From Bacteroidota bacterium (GTDB lineage Bacteria; Bacteroidota; Bacteroidia; Flavobacteriales_E; Vicingaceae), in the NCBI GenBank assembly GCA_013112545.1, contig JABFGJ010000004.1, positions 62,001-126,000 on the forward strand: DNA of 64,000 nucleotides, read 5' to 3'. The notes beneath the pieces were generated by a model. The model searched no databases. It worked only from the letters and a program-made list of their open reading frames with translations, and was not told where the DNA came from. A program made the position numbers and the translations under genes. Below are positions 35,649 to 46,148 of the stretch, piece by piece. Each line of letters starts with the position of its first letter. Within the stretch, counting starts at the first letter, position 1.

Positions 35649-37424
35649 ATGAAAAAAAGTTTATTCTTTTTAAGCGCAGTAATTCTATTTGCTTGCAATC
35701 AAAAAACAATTGAAACCAAAGAGCTAACAGCCGACGAAAAGTTTGATAATTATAAAAATCAATTTGTATTAGACTTATGGAAAGAAAATCCTGTATGGGC
35801 ATCATACGAGGGTTTTCATGATTACGATAACCAATTACCAATACCTGATCAGACAAGAAAAGAAGCAGAAGTTAATTTCTGGAAAAATGTGCAACTGAGT
35901 TTAGACACCTTTAATTTGGATGACTTAAATGAAAACAACCAAATAGATTATCATATTTTAAAAGATAAAATACAATCAAACTTATTTTACATCACTGAGT
36001 TTAAATCTGATACTTGGAATCCATCATCTTATAATTTAGGTGGCGCATTTTATCAAATTATCAATTATAAAGAGAAGGCATTGAATGATAGGTTGCTAGC
36101 TATATATGAGAAAATGGAAAATATTAGCGATTATTATCAAACAGCAAAATCGAATTTAGAGAAACCAACGCAAGTTCACACTGCTTTAGCAATCCAACAA
36201 TTAAAAGGCTCTATGGGTGTTTTTGAAAAAACCATCATGGATTCTTTGATAGTTTCTACGCTTAATGATTCTATGAAATCATTAATTGAGCAAAGAGTTA
36301 ATAATAGTTTAGTAAGCATTTCAGATTTTGTTAGCTTTTTGACTAATGAAGTTCAACCAAATTTAGAAAAAGATGCAAAAAGCTTTAGGATAGGTAGTGA
36401 ATTATATGCTAAAAAATTTAAACATGACTTACAAGCCGGATTTGAAGCCGCTGAGATTTATCGGTTTGCATTAAAAGAAAAACAAATCTTACATGAAAAA
36501 ATGTATGCTGTTTCTCAAAAATTATGGTCTAAGTATTACCCCAATGAAAATGAGCCAAAGGATAGTTTAACACTAATTCGTAAAACGATTGAGGCGGTAT
36601 CACAAAATCATGTACATCGCGATTCTTTTATCGTTTCTATTCGTCGTCAAATTCCTGAACTAGAGCGATTTGTTCAGGATAATAACTTGATTACTTTAGA
36701 TCCTAATAAACCTTTAGTTGTTCGAGAAACACCTGAATATATGCGCGGATTTGCAGGAGCTTCTATTTCAGCCCCTGGTCCTTATGATAAAAATGCAAAT
36801 ACCTATTATAATGTAACTCCTTTAGATGCTTACACAGAAGAAGAGGCTGAAAGTTATTTGCGAGAATACAACCATTATACGTTGCAAATTTTAAATATTC
36901 ACGAGGCTGTTCCAGGACATTATACCCAATTGGATTATAGTAATCAATCGCCAAGCATCATCAAAAGTATTTTTGGCAATGGAGCTATGGTAGAAGGTTG
37001 GGCTGTTTATACTGAGTTGATGATGTTGGAAAATGGATATGGCAAAGGTGAACCCGAATTGGATTTGATGTATTATAAATGGAATTTAAGAACAGTTTGC
37101 AATACTTTATTAGATTATGGTATTCACGTCAATAATTTATCTGAAGAAGCAGCCATGGATTTATTAATGAATCAAGCTTTTCAAGAAAAGTCAGAAGCGA
37201 CAGGAAAATGGAGAAGAGCTCGACTATCGCAAGTGCAGCTGTGTAGTTATTTTACTGGTTATTATGAAATTAGAGCTTTAAGAGAAGAAGTGAAAGCTTT
37301 ACTTGGTGATCAATTTGACTTGAAGAAATTTCACGAAGATTTTTTAAGTTATGGCAGTGCTCCAGTAAAATACATTCGTGAGCTTTTGCTTAAGGATATC
37401 GACAAAGAAAAGCCATTAAGCTAA
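35649..37424 (+). CDS. DUF885 metallopeptidase-like lipoprotein
   Basis: 591 residues from the ATG at 35649, chosen over 35613 because it begins a clean lipoprotein signal (MKKSLFFLSAVILFACNQK). DUF885 proteins are large helical enzymes with a thermolysin-like HExxH-type site; here HEAVPGH at about residue 418 in ILNIHEAVPGHYTQLDY, with a possible third ligand in EGWAVYTELMM (Glu). ISAPGPYDKNANTYYNVTPLD is the family's substrate-side block. The proposed activity is hydrolysis of peptides or esters in the periplasm; for the family this is predicted rather than broadly proven. Head to head with the prolyl oligopeptidase gene. Confidence 0.9.
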   Translation: MKKSLFFLSAVILFACNQKTIETKELTADEKFDNYKNQFVLDLWKENPVWASYEGFHDYDNQLPIPDQTRKEAEVNFWKNVQLSLDTFNLDDLNENNQIDYHILKDKIQSNLFYITEFKSDTWNPSSYNLGGAFYQIINYKEKALNDRLLAIYEKMENISDYYQTAKSNLEKPTQVHTALAIQQLKGSMGVFEKTIMDSLIVSTLNDSMKSLIEQRVNNSLVSISDFVSFLTNEVQPNLEKDAKSFRIGSELYAKKFKHDLQAGFEAAEIYRFALKEKQILHEKMYAVSQKLWSKYYPNENEPKDSLTLIRKTIEAVSQNHVHRDSFIVSIRRQIPELERFVQDNNLITLDPNKPLVVRETPEYMRGFAGASISAPGPYDKNANTYYNVTPLDAYTEEEAESYLREYNHYTLQILNIHEAVPGHYTQLDYSNQSPSIIKSIFGNGAMVEGWAVYTELMMLENGYGKGEPELDLMYYKWNLRTVCNTLLDYGIHVNNLSEEAAMDLLMNQAFQEKSEATGKWRRARLSQVQLCSYFTGYYEIRALREEVKALLGDQFDLKKFHEDFLSYGSAPVKYIRELLLKDIDKEKPLS

Positions 37425-37498
37425 GAAAAGTGATGCTTCGGCTTATTTTAGGAACAAAGGCAACATCTATACGTACATACTCGTACCTTTAAAAATCT

Positions 37499-40400
37499 AT
37501 GCTTAGAAAAATATTTAGTTTTTTTATACTATTAATTGGCTGTAATACTGTTTATAGTCAATGCTTTCAAGTGGCTGATGGTAATGGAGTTATGAGTAGT
37601 AACCCGTATTTTGTCAGTTGCACTCCAGGTGGTTTTACTGTATTTATTCAAACGGATCAAACCATAGGACCTTATACCATAGATTGGGGAGATGGCACTT
37701 TGAATGCTAGCGGACCAAGTTTAGTTCCTCCGGCAATTGAGCAACACACCTACGCCGCCACCACTGATACATTTAATCTAGTAATTACCAACACCGCAGA
37801 TGGTTGTGTAGTAAATGGAGTAGTGGTTTTAGAACGAAATCCTTTGGCTTCGATACAATTACCAGCAGGAGACGATAATTTTGGATGTACTCCAATACAA
37901 TTTCGGTTTATCAACTCAAGTACACAAATTTCGCAAACGACAACCTTTACATGGGATTTTGGAGATGGTAGCCCTACTGAAACTTATGATTACACCAATC
38001 AGAACACAATTGTAACACATACTTACATGCCAGGTGTTGGTGTTCAAAGTTGTAATTTGGAAGTTCGTTTAACAGCAACGAATTATTGTGGTTCATCCAC
38101 AGCTTCATTTTTTCCTTTGCGGGTTTGGGATTTAGACGAAGCTAGAATTACTCCTTCATCCGATTTGTTATGTTATCCTGATACTGTTGTACAATACACC
38201 AACAATACCATTCGTAATTGCTTTCCCGAAGGAAATCAATCGCAGCGATATGAGTATTGGAATTTTGGAGATTATTGGGGCTTAGGTCATGATTCCATAA
38301 TCAACTGGCGCCCTTGGAATCCGCCGATTATAAACCCTCCACCAATGGCTTATCCAGGAGTTGGGATTTATTCAGTGATGTTAATTGATAGTAGTTTTTG
38401 TGGTAAAGACACTTCGGTGATAAATATTGAAATTACCAACCCACCAACAGCTGTTCTAGGTGCATCAAAAGACACTATATGCGAAGGCCAATCCATTACT
38501 TTTACAAATAATTCCATTGGCGGTGCCAATCGTTATTATTGGGATTATGGTCAAGGAGCAGGCTTTGTTCAACGCAACGGGAGTAACAAAACCGTTACCT
38601 TTAATCAACATGGAGATTACACGATACAATTAGCGGTTGGAGTTGCTGGAGCAAGTAGCTGTGTTGACACAACAAGTGTTGATATTTATGTTAACCCAAG
38701 CCCCGTCGCTAATTTTAACTTTACGCCAAACAATCAATGCGATAGTGCAACTGTTTCTTTTACTAATACAAGCACTGGAACAATAGTATATTGGAAATGG
38801 ACTTTTGGAAATGGAAACGATTATTTGGGAGAAAATCCGCCTGCTCAGTTTTACGGTAGTGCAGGCTCTTATACCGTTAAATTACTAACACGAAATAAAC
38901 AAGGCTGCCTAGATTCTATTTCTAAAACTGTTAGGATACGCGAAATTCCAACTGCGGACTTTTCAGTTTCTTCCGTTTGTTTAAATCAATTGGCTCAATT
39001 TCAAGACTTATCAGTTTCTACAACTGACCCTATAACAACATATAAATGGTATTTTGGTGATGGAGATAGCAGTTCTTTACAAAACCCAAGTCATTTATAC
39101 ACCTCTTTTGGTGATTATACGGTAGTTCAAATTGTAGATAATGGATACTGTCAAGATACTGACACACTTAATGTGAAAGTGGAGAATAATCCTACAGCTG
39201 CTTTTTCGGTTGATAAAGAATCAGGTTGTTCTCGTTTAACCGTTAATTTCACTAATCAATCTTCGGTAAATGCTACTAGTTTTACTTGGAATTTTGGTGA
39301 TGGGTCAGCTTTAGTAAATGCTAGAGACACTTTTCACACGTTTACTAACGCCAGCAATAAAGACACGAGTTTTATTGTGCAAATGATAGCAGCTACAACT
39401 TTTGGCTGCGCAGATACAACCTATGACACCATCTCTGTTTATCCTGTTCCAATTCCTAGTTTTACTTCTGATGCTGTTGCTAATTGTGGCCCTGTTACTG
39501 TAAACTTTACCAATACAACACAAGGGGATAGTTTGAGTTTTAGATGGAATTTTGGAGATGGAACCGCCATAGTAAATGACACAAATCCTACACATGTTTT
39601 TCAGAATAAAACCCTGTTTATATCAAATTATCAAGTTCAGCTTATAGTAATTTCGAATAATGGATGTAGAGACACAACTACAAGAACAGTTACGATTTAC
39701 CCCGAACCCATATTTACTTTTCAAATTAATCCGGATTCAGGATGCAGTCCTTTGCGAGTTAATTTCCCTTCTGTAGTAGGAGCGGTTGACTATCAATGGG
39801 ATTTTGGTGATGGAAATACCGGTACAGGAGCATCACCAAATCATACTTATGTGAACAATACAACCAATGATTTAAACCTTAGCGTTCGTTTGGTGGCTAG
39901 AAATAGTTTTGGTTGCCGAGATACGACCTATGGAAATGTTTTAGTATATCCTTCGCCAACTTCAGATTTTAGTTTAGACACAAACAAGGGTTGTCAGCCT
40001 TTACCCATAGTAGTGACGAATAATTCAACTGGAGCCAATCACTTTTTTTGGACTTATGGCGATGGAAGTTCTGACACAACAGCAAATGCTATTTTTACTA
40101 AAACCTATAGCAATACAACTTCTGTTACAGATTTTAACAGCATCGAATTAATCACAACAACAGACAAAGGTTGTAGAGATACAAGCACGAGAGTAGTGCA
40201 AGTGCATCCTTTTGTTAAAGCGGCATATCTTTCTGATTTTGTTGGATGTAGTCCGTTAAAAGTCAGTTTTATTAATCAGTCGCTAGGAGGGAGTTCCATT
40301 TTGTGGAAGTTTGGTGATGGTGCTCAAACTGGAAGTTTAAACAGCAATCACACCTACAACAATACTAGCAACAACAATCAAAACTACCTTTCAAAACTCA

Positions 40401-43400
40401 TCATAACTTCGCCTCAAGGTTGTGTAGATAGCGCTCAACGTAATATTTTGGTCTATCCAAAACCAATAGCCGATTATACACTTTCCGATTCCATTGGCTG
40501 CCATCCTTTACCAATTTCTATCAGTAATAATTCGATCAATGCAGACTCTTGTATATGGAAATACGGCGACGGGTCAAATTGGAATACCTGTGCAGCAAGC
40601 TTGCAACACACCTTTACCAATACGACTTCGTTTTTTCCACTGACTTATCAATCTCGATTAATTGTGTTGACCAATCATGGATGTAGAGATACTTTAAGTA
40701 AAAACATTATTGTCAATCCACAAGTTATTGCAGACTTTAATTCAGATACTGCAGGTTGTAGTCCTTACCCAGTGAGCTTTCAAAACCAATCCATTGGAGG
40801 GCAAAATTATAATTGGACTTTTGGCGATGGTGGAAATAGTTTTAATACAAGTCCAAGTCATTTGTTTACAAATCCTGTACTCAGAGATACAAGCTTTGCG
40901 GTGAAGCTGAAAGTTATATCGCAATACAATTGCACTGATAGTTTGACACAAAACATTACAGTTTATCCAAAACCAATAGCAAGCTTTACTTTAGACACTA
41001 ATAGAGGTTGCCATCCTTTGCCGATTAATATCACAAATGCTTCAAGTATAGCCGATTCATGTCGTTGGACTTTTGGTGATGGGGTTATTAGTGATACTTG
41101 CTTTATCAATAAAACAAAGCTTTACCAAAATACACAAGCTTCTGTTCCGGTGGCTTATAATACTCGCTTAGTGGTTTTTACTAATCATGGATGTAGAGAC
41201 ACGGCAAATCAAATTGTAACAGTAAATCCAAAAATTCAGGCTGACTTTAGCTCAGATACTGCTGGTTGTCATCCGTATCGAGTGAATTTCCAAAATCAAT
41301 CAACTGGTGTACAAACGTATAATTGGAAGTTTGGAGATGGAGCTAGTTCAGCTGCAGTAAATCCAAACCATGTGTATAATAACCTTAGACTCATTGACTC
41401 AACTTTTGAAGCTAAATTGGTGGTTAATAATGCCTATGGATGTAAGGATAGCCTTGCACAAAACATTACAGTTTATCCAAAACCAATAGCAAGTTTTGCT
41501 TTAGACACTAATCGAGGTTGCCATCCTTTGCCGATTAATATCACAAATGCTTCAAGTATAGCCGATTCATGTCGTTGGACTTTTGGCGATGGGGTTATTA
41601 ATGATACCTGTTTTAGCAATTTGGTAAAAACATATACCAATACTCAGTCTTCTCAGCCAGTGAATTATAGTACAAAATTGTTTGTTTTTACCGATCGTGG
41701 TTGCAGAGATACCACTACTAAAACAATTATTGTAAATCCTGATATCCAAGCGGGATTCACTTCTATCGATTCAGGTTGTCATCCTTTAAATGTTACTTTT
41801 CAGAATCAATCTTTTGGCGTTCAGAATTACGATTGGACTTTTGGAGACGGAGGAAGTTCTCAAGCTGTTCAAGCCAAACATGTATTTTTTAATTTAGGTC
41901 TAGCTGACTCTGTTTACAACACTAAATTGGTTGTAACAAGTGCTTTTGGTTGCCAAGATAGCATGCAGAAAAACATCACTGTATTTCCAAAACCCATTGC
42001 TGATTATTCGGTTGATGTGAATAATGGATGTCAACCTTTACCAGTTGTTTTTAGCAATGCATCTCAAGGTCAGGATATTTGTTCTTGGATTTTTGGTGAT
42101 GGAAATGTCAATCAAAATTGCGGGCCAATAATCAATCATACCTATACCAACACTTTGTCTTTAGCGCCCATCAATTACAACTCGAAACTAATAGTAGTCA
42201 CAAACAAGGGTTGTTCAGATACATTAAATCGTACAATAACCGTAAAACCTCAAGTGATTTCTGATTTTTCTGCGGACACTGTTGGCTGTTCTCCTTTAGA
42301 CAATACCTTTAGAAGTCAATCTTTTGGAGCTATAAGCTATACATGGGATTTTGGAGATGGCGCAACTGCCAATGGTATGATTACTTCACACACCTTTACC
42401 AATACTGGCTCAATTGACTCGATTTATCTCGTTCAACTTAGGGCGCGTTCCATTTATGGTTGTGATGATGTAAGCTTCCAAAATGTACTGGTTCGGCCTA
42501 CACCAATACCAGATTTTACAGCCACGCCAACATTTCAACTTTATCCCAGTGCAACGGTTAATGTTACCAATAACACTAACAATGGCAACTGGAATTATTT
42601 GTGGAGTTTCGGAGATTCTAGCACAAGCACTTTCCAAAGTCCTGGGGCACATTTATATAATACTTGGGGAAAATACAACATTCAACTTTTAGCTTATACT
42701 GCCTTTTGCAGGGATAGCATTAGTAAGCCCATTGAGATAGATGTTCCTATACCAGTTCCAGATTTTACTGATTCTGCATCGGGTTGCTCACCTTTAGAAG
42801 TGTCATTTATGAACAATTCCTTGTATGGGGCTCGCTACGAGTGGGATTTTGGCGATGGGAGAGGATTCTCAACTGCCGAAAACCCAACCTACACTTATTT
42901 GAGTGAAGGAGTTTATCATGTTACTTTAAGGGTAAAAGGTTTTGCCCCAAATAAAGAAGCCGTATTAGTAAAGCAAGATTACATTCGAGTATATAAATCG
43001 CCAAGAGCGGGATTTTTTATCAATAAAGAAAAGGTTTTTATTCCAAGCGACCCGTTGGTGATGTTTAATTCTTCAGTAGATGCTGATAGCTACCTTTGGG
43101 ATTTTGGAGATGGAAACAGCTCAACAGAGTTTAGCCCGACACACTATTATCAAGAAGAAGGTGCTTTTCAAATTATTTTAATTGCTGAATCTATCAATGG
43201 TTGTGCAGACACCTTTAGTTTGGGAAATCTAGTTTTAGCAGAATTAGAAGGCTCTTTAAAAGTCCCCAATGCCTTTACTCCAAACCCACATGGTTCAAAT
43301 GGAGGTTATGTAAATCCACTGACTGGACTTGATGGGCTTAACGATGTTTTTTATGCTAAAGTAGCAGGTGTTATCAAATACGAACTCAATATTTTTAACA

Positions 43401-43564
43401 AATGGGGTGAATTATTATTTATAAGTCATGACATTAGAATTGGTTGGGATGGCTATTATAAAGGTGAATTGTGCAAACAAGATGCCTATGTTTGGAAAAT
43501 TAAAGCTGAATTTGCCGATGGCAAAACAGTGGTGAAAACAGGTGATTTATTATTGTTGAGGTAA
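37499..43564 (+). CDS. Giant PKD-repeat surface protein with type-B T9SS (gliding-associated) C-terminus
   Basis: 2021 residues. Signal peptide 1-20, then about 22 PKD-like repeats of ~80-90 residues, each with a WxFGDG-type turn (the first as DWGDG, a few degraded such as FGNG and YGQG). The last ~95 residues (VPNAFTPNPHGSNGG, ELNIFNKWGELLF, WDGYYKGELCKQDAYVWKI) are the CHU_C type-B sorting domain used by SprB-like adhesins. The protein should be a long filament on the cell surface, for adhesion or gliding. Repeats in the second half alternate between two kinds, and two segments are nearly identical at DNA level. It shares 1 bp with the next gene, and a PorP/SprF gene follows, the usual partner for type-B cargo. 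Confidence 0.93.
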   Translation: MLRKIFSFFILLIGCNTVYSQCFQVADGNGVMSSNPYFVSCTPGGFTVFIQTDQTIGPYTIDWGDGTLNASGPSLVPPAIEQHTYAATTDTFNLVITNTADGCVVNGVVVLERNPLASIQLPAGDDNFGCTPIQFRFINSSTQISQTTTFTWDFGDGSPTETYDYTNQNTIVTHTYMPGVGVQSCNLEVRLTATNYCGSSTASFFPLRVWDLDEARITPSSDLLCYPDTVVQYTNNTIRNCFPEGNQSQRYEYWNFGDYWGLGHDSIINWRPWNPPIINPPPMAYPGVGIYSVMLIDSSFCGKDTSVINIEITNPPTAVLGASKDTICEGQSITFTNNSIGGANRYYWDYGQGAGFVQRNGSNKTVTFNQHGDYTIQLAVGVAGASSCVDTTSVDIYVNPSPVANFNFTPNNQCDSATVSFTNTSTGTIVYWKWTFGNGNDYLGENPPAQFYGSAGSYTVKLLTRNKQGCLDSISKTVRIREIPTADFSVSSVCLNQLAQFQDLSVSTTDPITTYKWYFGDGDSSSLQNPSHLYTSFGDYTVVQIVDNGYCQDTDTLNVKVENNPTAAFSVDKESGCSRLTVNFTNQSSVNATSFTWNFGDGSALVNARDTFHTFTNASNKDTSFIVQMIAATTFGCADTTYDTISVYPVPIPSFTSDAVANCGPVTVNFTNTTQGDSLSFRWNFGDGTAIVNDTNPTHVFQNKTLFISNYQVQLIVISNNGCRDTTTRTVTIYPEPIFTFQINPDSGCSPLRVNFPSVVGAVDYQWDFGDGNTGTGASPNHTYVNNTTNDLNLSVRLVARNSFGCRDTTYGNVLVYPSPTSDFSLDTNKGCQPLPIVVTNNSTGANHFFWTYGDGSSDTTANAIFTKTYSNTTSVTDFNSIELITTTDKGCRDTSTRVVQVHPFVKAAYLSDFVGCSPLKVSFINQSLGGSSILWKFGDGAQTGSLNSNHTYNNTSNNNQNYLSKLIITSPQGCVDSAQRNILVYPKPIADYTLSDSIGCHPLPISISNNSINADSCIWKYGDGSNWNTCAASLQHTFTNTTSFFPLTYQSRLIVLTNHGCRDTLSKNIIVNPQVIADFNSDTAGCSPYPVSFQNQSIGGQNYNWTFGDGGNSFNTSPSHLFTNPVLRDTSFAVKLKVISQYNCTDSLTQNITVYPKPIASFTLDTNRGCHPLPINITNASSIADSCRWTFGDGVISDTCFINKTKLYQNTQASVPVAYNTRLVVFTNHGCRDTANQIVTVNPKIQADFSSDTAGCHPYRVNFQNQSTGVQTYNWKFGDGASSAAVNPNHVYNNLRLIDSTFEAKLVVNNAYGCKDSLAQNITVYPKPIASFALDTNRGCHPLPINITNASSIADSCRWTFGDGVINDTCFSNLVKTYTNTQSSQPVNYSTKLFVFTDRGCRDTTTKTIIVNPDIQAGFTSIDSGCHPLNVTFQNQSFGVQNYDWTFGDGGSSQAVQAKHVFFNLGLADSVYNTKLVVTSAFGCQDSMQKNITVFPKPIADYSVDVNNGCQPLPVVFSNASQGQDICSWIFGDGNVNQNCGPIINHTYTNTLSLAPINYNSKLIVVTNKGCSDTLNRTITVKPQVISDFSADTVGCSPLDNTFRSQSFGAISYTWDFGDGATANGMITSHTFTNTGSIDSIYLVQLRARSIYGCDDVSFQNVLVRPTPIPDFTATPTFQLYPSATVNVTNNTNNGNWNYLWSFGDSSTSTFQSPGAHLYNTWGKYNIQLLAYTAFCRDSISKPIEIDVPIPVPDFTDSASGCSPLEVSFMNNSLYGARYEWDFGDGRGFSTAENPTYTYLSEGVYHVTLRVKGFAPNKEAVLVKQDYIRVYKSPRAGFFINKEKVFIPSDPLVMFNSSVDADSYLWDFGDGNSSTEFSPTHYYQEEGAFQIILIAESINGCADTFSLGNLVLAELEGSLKVPNAFTPNPHGSNGGYVNPLTGLDGLNDVFYAKVAGVIKYELNIFNKWGELLFISHDIRIGWDGYYKGELCKQDAYVWKIKAEFADGKTVVKTGDLLLLR
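40949..41100 (+). repeat. Near-identical internal duplication inside the PKD gene (other copy 41459-41610)
   Basis: The two segments are 510 bp apart (170 codons, two PKD units) and differ at only 6 of 152 positions by my count. The rest of the units is far more diverged, so this block was recently duplicated or homogenised by gene conversion. Confidence 0.85.
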
Positions 43565-45138
43565 TGAAGAAAATTATAACTATATCCATATTGTGCTTAC
43601 TTTTTATGCCTGTGGTATTGGCTCAATCCAAGAAGTACTCGAAAGCTGAGAAGAATATATTTTTAGATGGTGATTCCTATTATGTTTATGGTGACTTTAA
43701 TACAGCCTTAACTTATTTTATACAATTAGAATCTGCAGACGAAAGCTTCAAGGAATTGTATTTTAAAATGGCTTATGCCTACATGTATTTGAGAAAATTA
43801 GATGAAGCTAAAAAGTACTTTATGAAAAGCCAAGACTATAGCGTAGAAACGAATTATTATTTGGCTAAAATTTATTTGCATCAAGAAAAGCTCGATGAAG
43901 CTGTAAAATCCATTTTAGCTTATGAAAAAGACTGGAATTCTTCTAATTACAAGTATGCTAAAGAAGACATTGAATTTTTAAAAAGCCAACTAGCAAATGC
44001 ACGATTAGCACTTCAAAATCCTGAAAAAGTTAACATTGAAAATTTAGGGCCAGCCATCAATACCAATGCTGATGAATATGTCCCATTAATTGATGCAAGT
44101 GAAAGCCAATTGATATTTACATCAAAACGAATTAGCGAAAACAATGGATTAAGTCCAAGCGGATTGCCATTTGAAGATGTTTTTGTTTCCTATAAATCAG
44201 CAGATGGGACTTGGCAAGATGCCATTGCAATTCCTGGAGAAATAAATACAGAAGGTAATGATGCATGTGTTGGGCTTTCGCCAAATGGGGAAGTTTTATA
44301 TGTGTTTAGAGCGAGTGAAAATGGTTATGCAGGGGACATTTACGAATCAAGTAAGAAGGATAATAAATGGACTAAACCCATCGTGATGAGCGAACGAATT
44401 AATGATTTTCAATCGGTAGAAGCAAGTGCATCTGTAGCCATAGATGGGAGTGTATTGTATTTCTCTTCGAATAGGGCAGGGGGTTATGGTGGATTTGATA
44501 TTTATAGATCCAATAAGTTGCCAAACGGTGAATGGTCGTGGCCTAAGAATTTAGGCCCTCAAATTAACACTGCTAAAAATGAAGATTCTCCTTTTTTGCA
44601 TCCAAATGGCAGCAGTTTGTATTTTAGTTCAGAAGGGCATAAGAACATGGGTGGGTATGACATTTTTAAATCGGAATTACTAGAAGATGGCTCATGGACT
44701 AAACCAATGAATTTAGGTTCGCCAACCAATACAACAGCCGATGATATACATTTTGTGATTTCAGCCAATGAGCAAAGAGGTTATTACTCTAGCGAAAAAG
44801 AAGATGGATTTGGCGGACAAGATATTTACTTAATTGATTATTTAGAAAAAAGTTTAAGACAATCTGTCGTTCGTGGCAAAGTAGTGGATGAAAACCAAAT
44901 TGCTTTGCATGCAGAAATCAAATTGGTTGAAAAAGAATCTGGAACATTGAGTGGAATCCATATTTCAAATCAAAATAATGGTGGATTTATATTTTTAGTA
45001 AATCCCAACGTAATGTATGAGTTGACAGTGCAATTGGACGGATTTCAACTGTATAAAAAAACGATAAGCTATACCACAGATGAATTGAGAGCGCCTCAAC
45101 AACTAAACATAGAATTAATAAAAATGGCAAGCGAATGA
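43564..45138 (+). CDS. TPR/PD40-repeat exported protein of the adhesin operon
   Basis: 524 residues. Signal peptide (1-20, MPVVLAQ), TPR-like helices (about 25-150, YYVYGDFNTALTYFIQLES, LDEAKKYFMKSQDY), then five PD40/WD40-like blades (LIFTSKR, LYFSSNRAGGYGGFDIYRS, LYFSSEGHKNMGGYDIFKS, GYYSSEKEDGFGGQDIYLID) and a C-terminal carboxypeptidase-regulatory-like beta domain (about 440-524, VVRGKVVDENQIALHAEIKL). It resembles the T9SS protein PorE and its relatives but lacks their C-terminal OmpA peptidoglycan-binding domain. Start and upstream stop share one base (TAATG), so translation is coupled. Probably a periplasmic helper for the adhesin or its export. Confidence 0.87.
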   Translation: MKKIITISILCLLFMPVVLAQSKKYSKAEKNIFLDGDSYYVYGDFNTALTYFIQLESADESFKELYFKMAYAYMYLRKLDEAKKYFMKSQDYSVETNYYLAKIYLHQEKLDEAVKSILAYEKDWNSSNYKYAKEDIEFLKSQLANARLALQNPEKVNIENLGPAINTNADEYVPLIDASESQLIFTSKRISENNGLSPSGLPFEDVFVSYKSADGTWQDAIAIPGEINTEGNDACVGLSPNGEVLYVFRASENGYAGDIYESSKKDNKWTKPIVMSERINDFQSVEASASVAIDGSVLYFSSNRAGGYGGFDIYRSNKLPNGEWSWPKNLGPQINTAKNEDSPFLHPNGSSLYFSSEGHKNMGGYDIFKSELLEDGSWTKPMNLGSPTNTTADDIHFVISANEQRGYYSSEKEDGFGGQDIYLIDYLEKSLRQSVVRGKVVDENQIALHAEIKLVEKESGTLSGIHISNQNNGGFIFLVNPNVMYELTVQLDGFQLYKKTISYTTDELRAPQQLNIELIKMASE

Positions 45139-46148
45139 AAAAACAAATAGCCTTCTTATTATTCCTTATAGTTAGTGTAAGTTCTATCGCTCAGGACATG
45201 CAGTTCTCACAATTTTATGCTGCGCCTTTGTATGTCAATCCGGGGTTTACAGGTTCTACAATAGAGCATCGCCTTACCATGAATTATCGCCATCAATGGC
45301 CAAATATACCAGGGGCATTTGAAGCTTATCACGCGAGTTATGAGTACAATGCTTCAGAAATTAATAGTGGCTTTGGATTAATTATGAATCGGGAAGATGT
45401 AGGTTCTTTTGGCTTGAAAACAAATTTGGCAGCTCTTTCTTATGCTTATCGTTTTCAATTGCAAAGAAAATTGTATTTAATGCCAGGACTTAAATTAGGT
45501 TACGCCATTCGCTCTATCGATTATTCTAGGTTGACATTTAACGACCAATTGGAAAGCAACAATTCTGTTACTTTAGATGAGAAAGCTTTTGGAAACGAAT
45601 CGGTTGCTTATCCAGACGTAAGTTCTGGGATTTTGCTCTACGGAGAAAATTATTGGTTTGGGGTATCTCTAAACCACATGAACGAGCCAAATCAATCTTT
45701 GTTAACCGATGGAGGAGAAAGCATTTTGCCTATGAAACTTTCGGTTCAAGGGGGTTATAAATTTGAATTGTCTGGCCCTGTAAAAAAGCGACTTTCTGCT
45801 AAAGACATTACTACGGCAATTAATTATAAAGCCCAAGGATTATACGATCAATTTGATATCGGAGCGTATTATAATCACACTCCCTTTGTTTTTGGTTTTT
45901 GGTACCGTGGAATTCCTGGTTTAAAAAGTTATGAGCCAGGCATACAAAACAATGATGCAGTAATCGTATTGGTGGGTTATAGCGTGCCAGATCGAAATCT
46001 AAGAATCGGATACAGTTATGATGTTACTATCTCTAGACTTGCAGCAAATACTGGAGGCGCTCATGAATTATCGCTGATTTATGAAGTAGCTAGTCCACGA
46101 AAGAAGCGAAAAAGCAGACGGTTTTTAGTGCCTTGTGCTAAATTTTAA
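45135..46148 (+). CDS. PorP/SprF-family T9SS outer-membrane protein
   Basis: 337 residues. Signal peptide (1-19, SVSSIAQ), then the family opening QDMQFSQFYAAPLYVNPGFTGST and MNYRHQWPN, followed by beta strands of an outer-membrane barrel (FGFGLI-type repeats) ending ELSLIYEVASP. SprF-type proteins are needed to export or hold specific type-B sorted adhesins such as SprB, and their genes lie directly downstream of the cargo gene, as here. It overlaps the previous gene by 4 bp (ATGA). The C-terminus has a basic stretch (RKKRKSRRF). The third gene of the adhesin operon; its stop directly abuts the convergent AI-2E permease gene. Confidence 0.93.
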   Translation: MKKQIAFLLFLIVSVSSIAQDMQFSQFYAAPLYVNPGFTGSTIEHRLTMNYRHQWPNIPGAFEAYHASYEYNASEINSGFGLIMNREDVGSFGLKTNLAALSYAYRFQLQRKLYLMPGLKLGYAIRSIDYSRLTFNDQLESNNSVTLDEKAFGNESVAYPDVSSGILLYGENYWFGVSLNHMNEPNQSLLTDGGESILPMKLSVQGGYKFELSGPVKKRLSAKDITTAINYKAQGLYDQFDIGAYYNHTPFVFGFWYRGIPGLKSYEPGIQNNDAVIVLVGYSVPDRNLRIGYSYDVTISRLAANTGGAHELSLIYEVASPRKKRKSRRFLVPCAKF

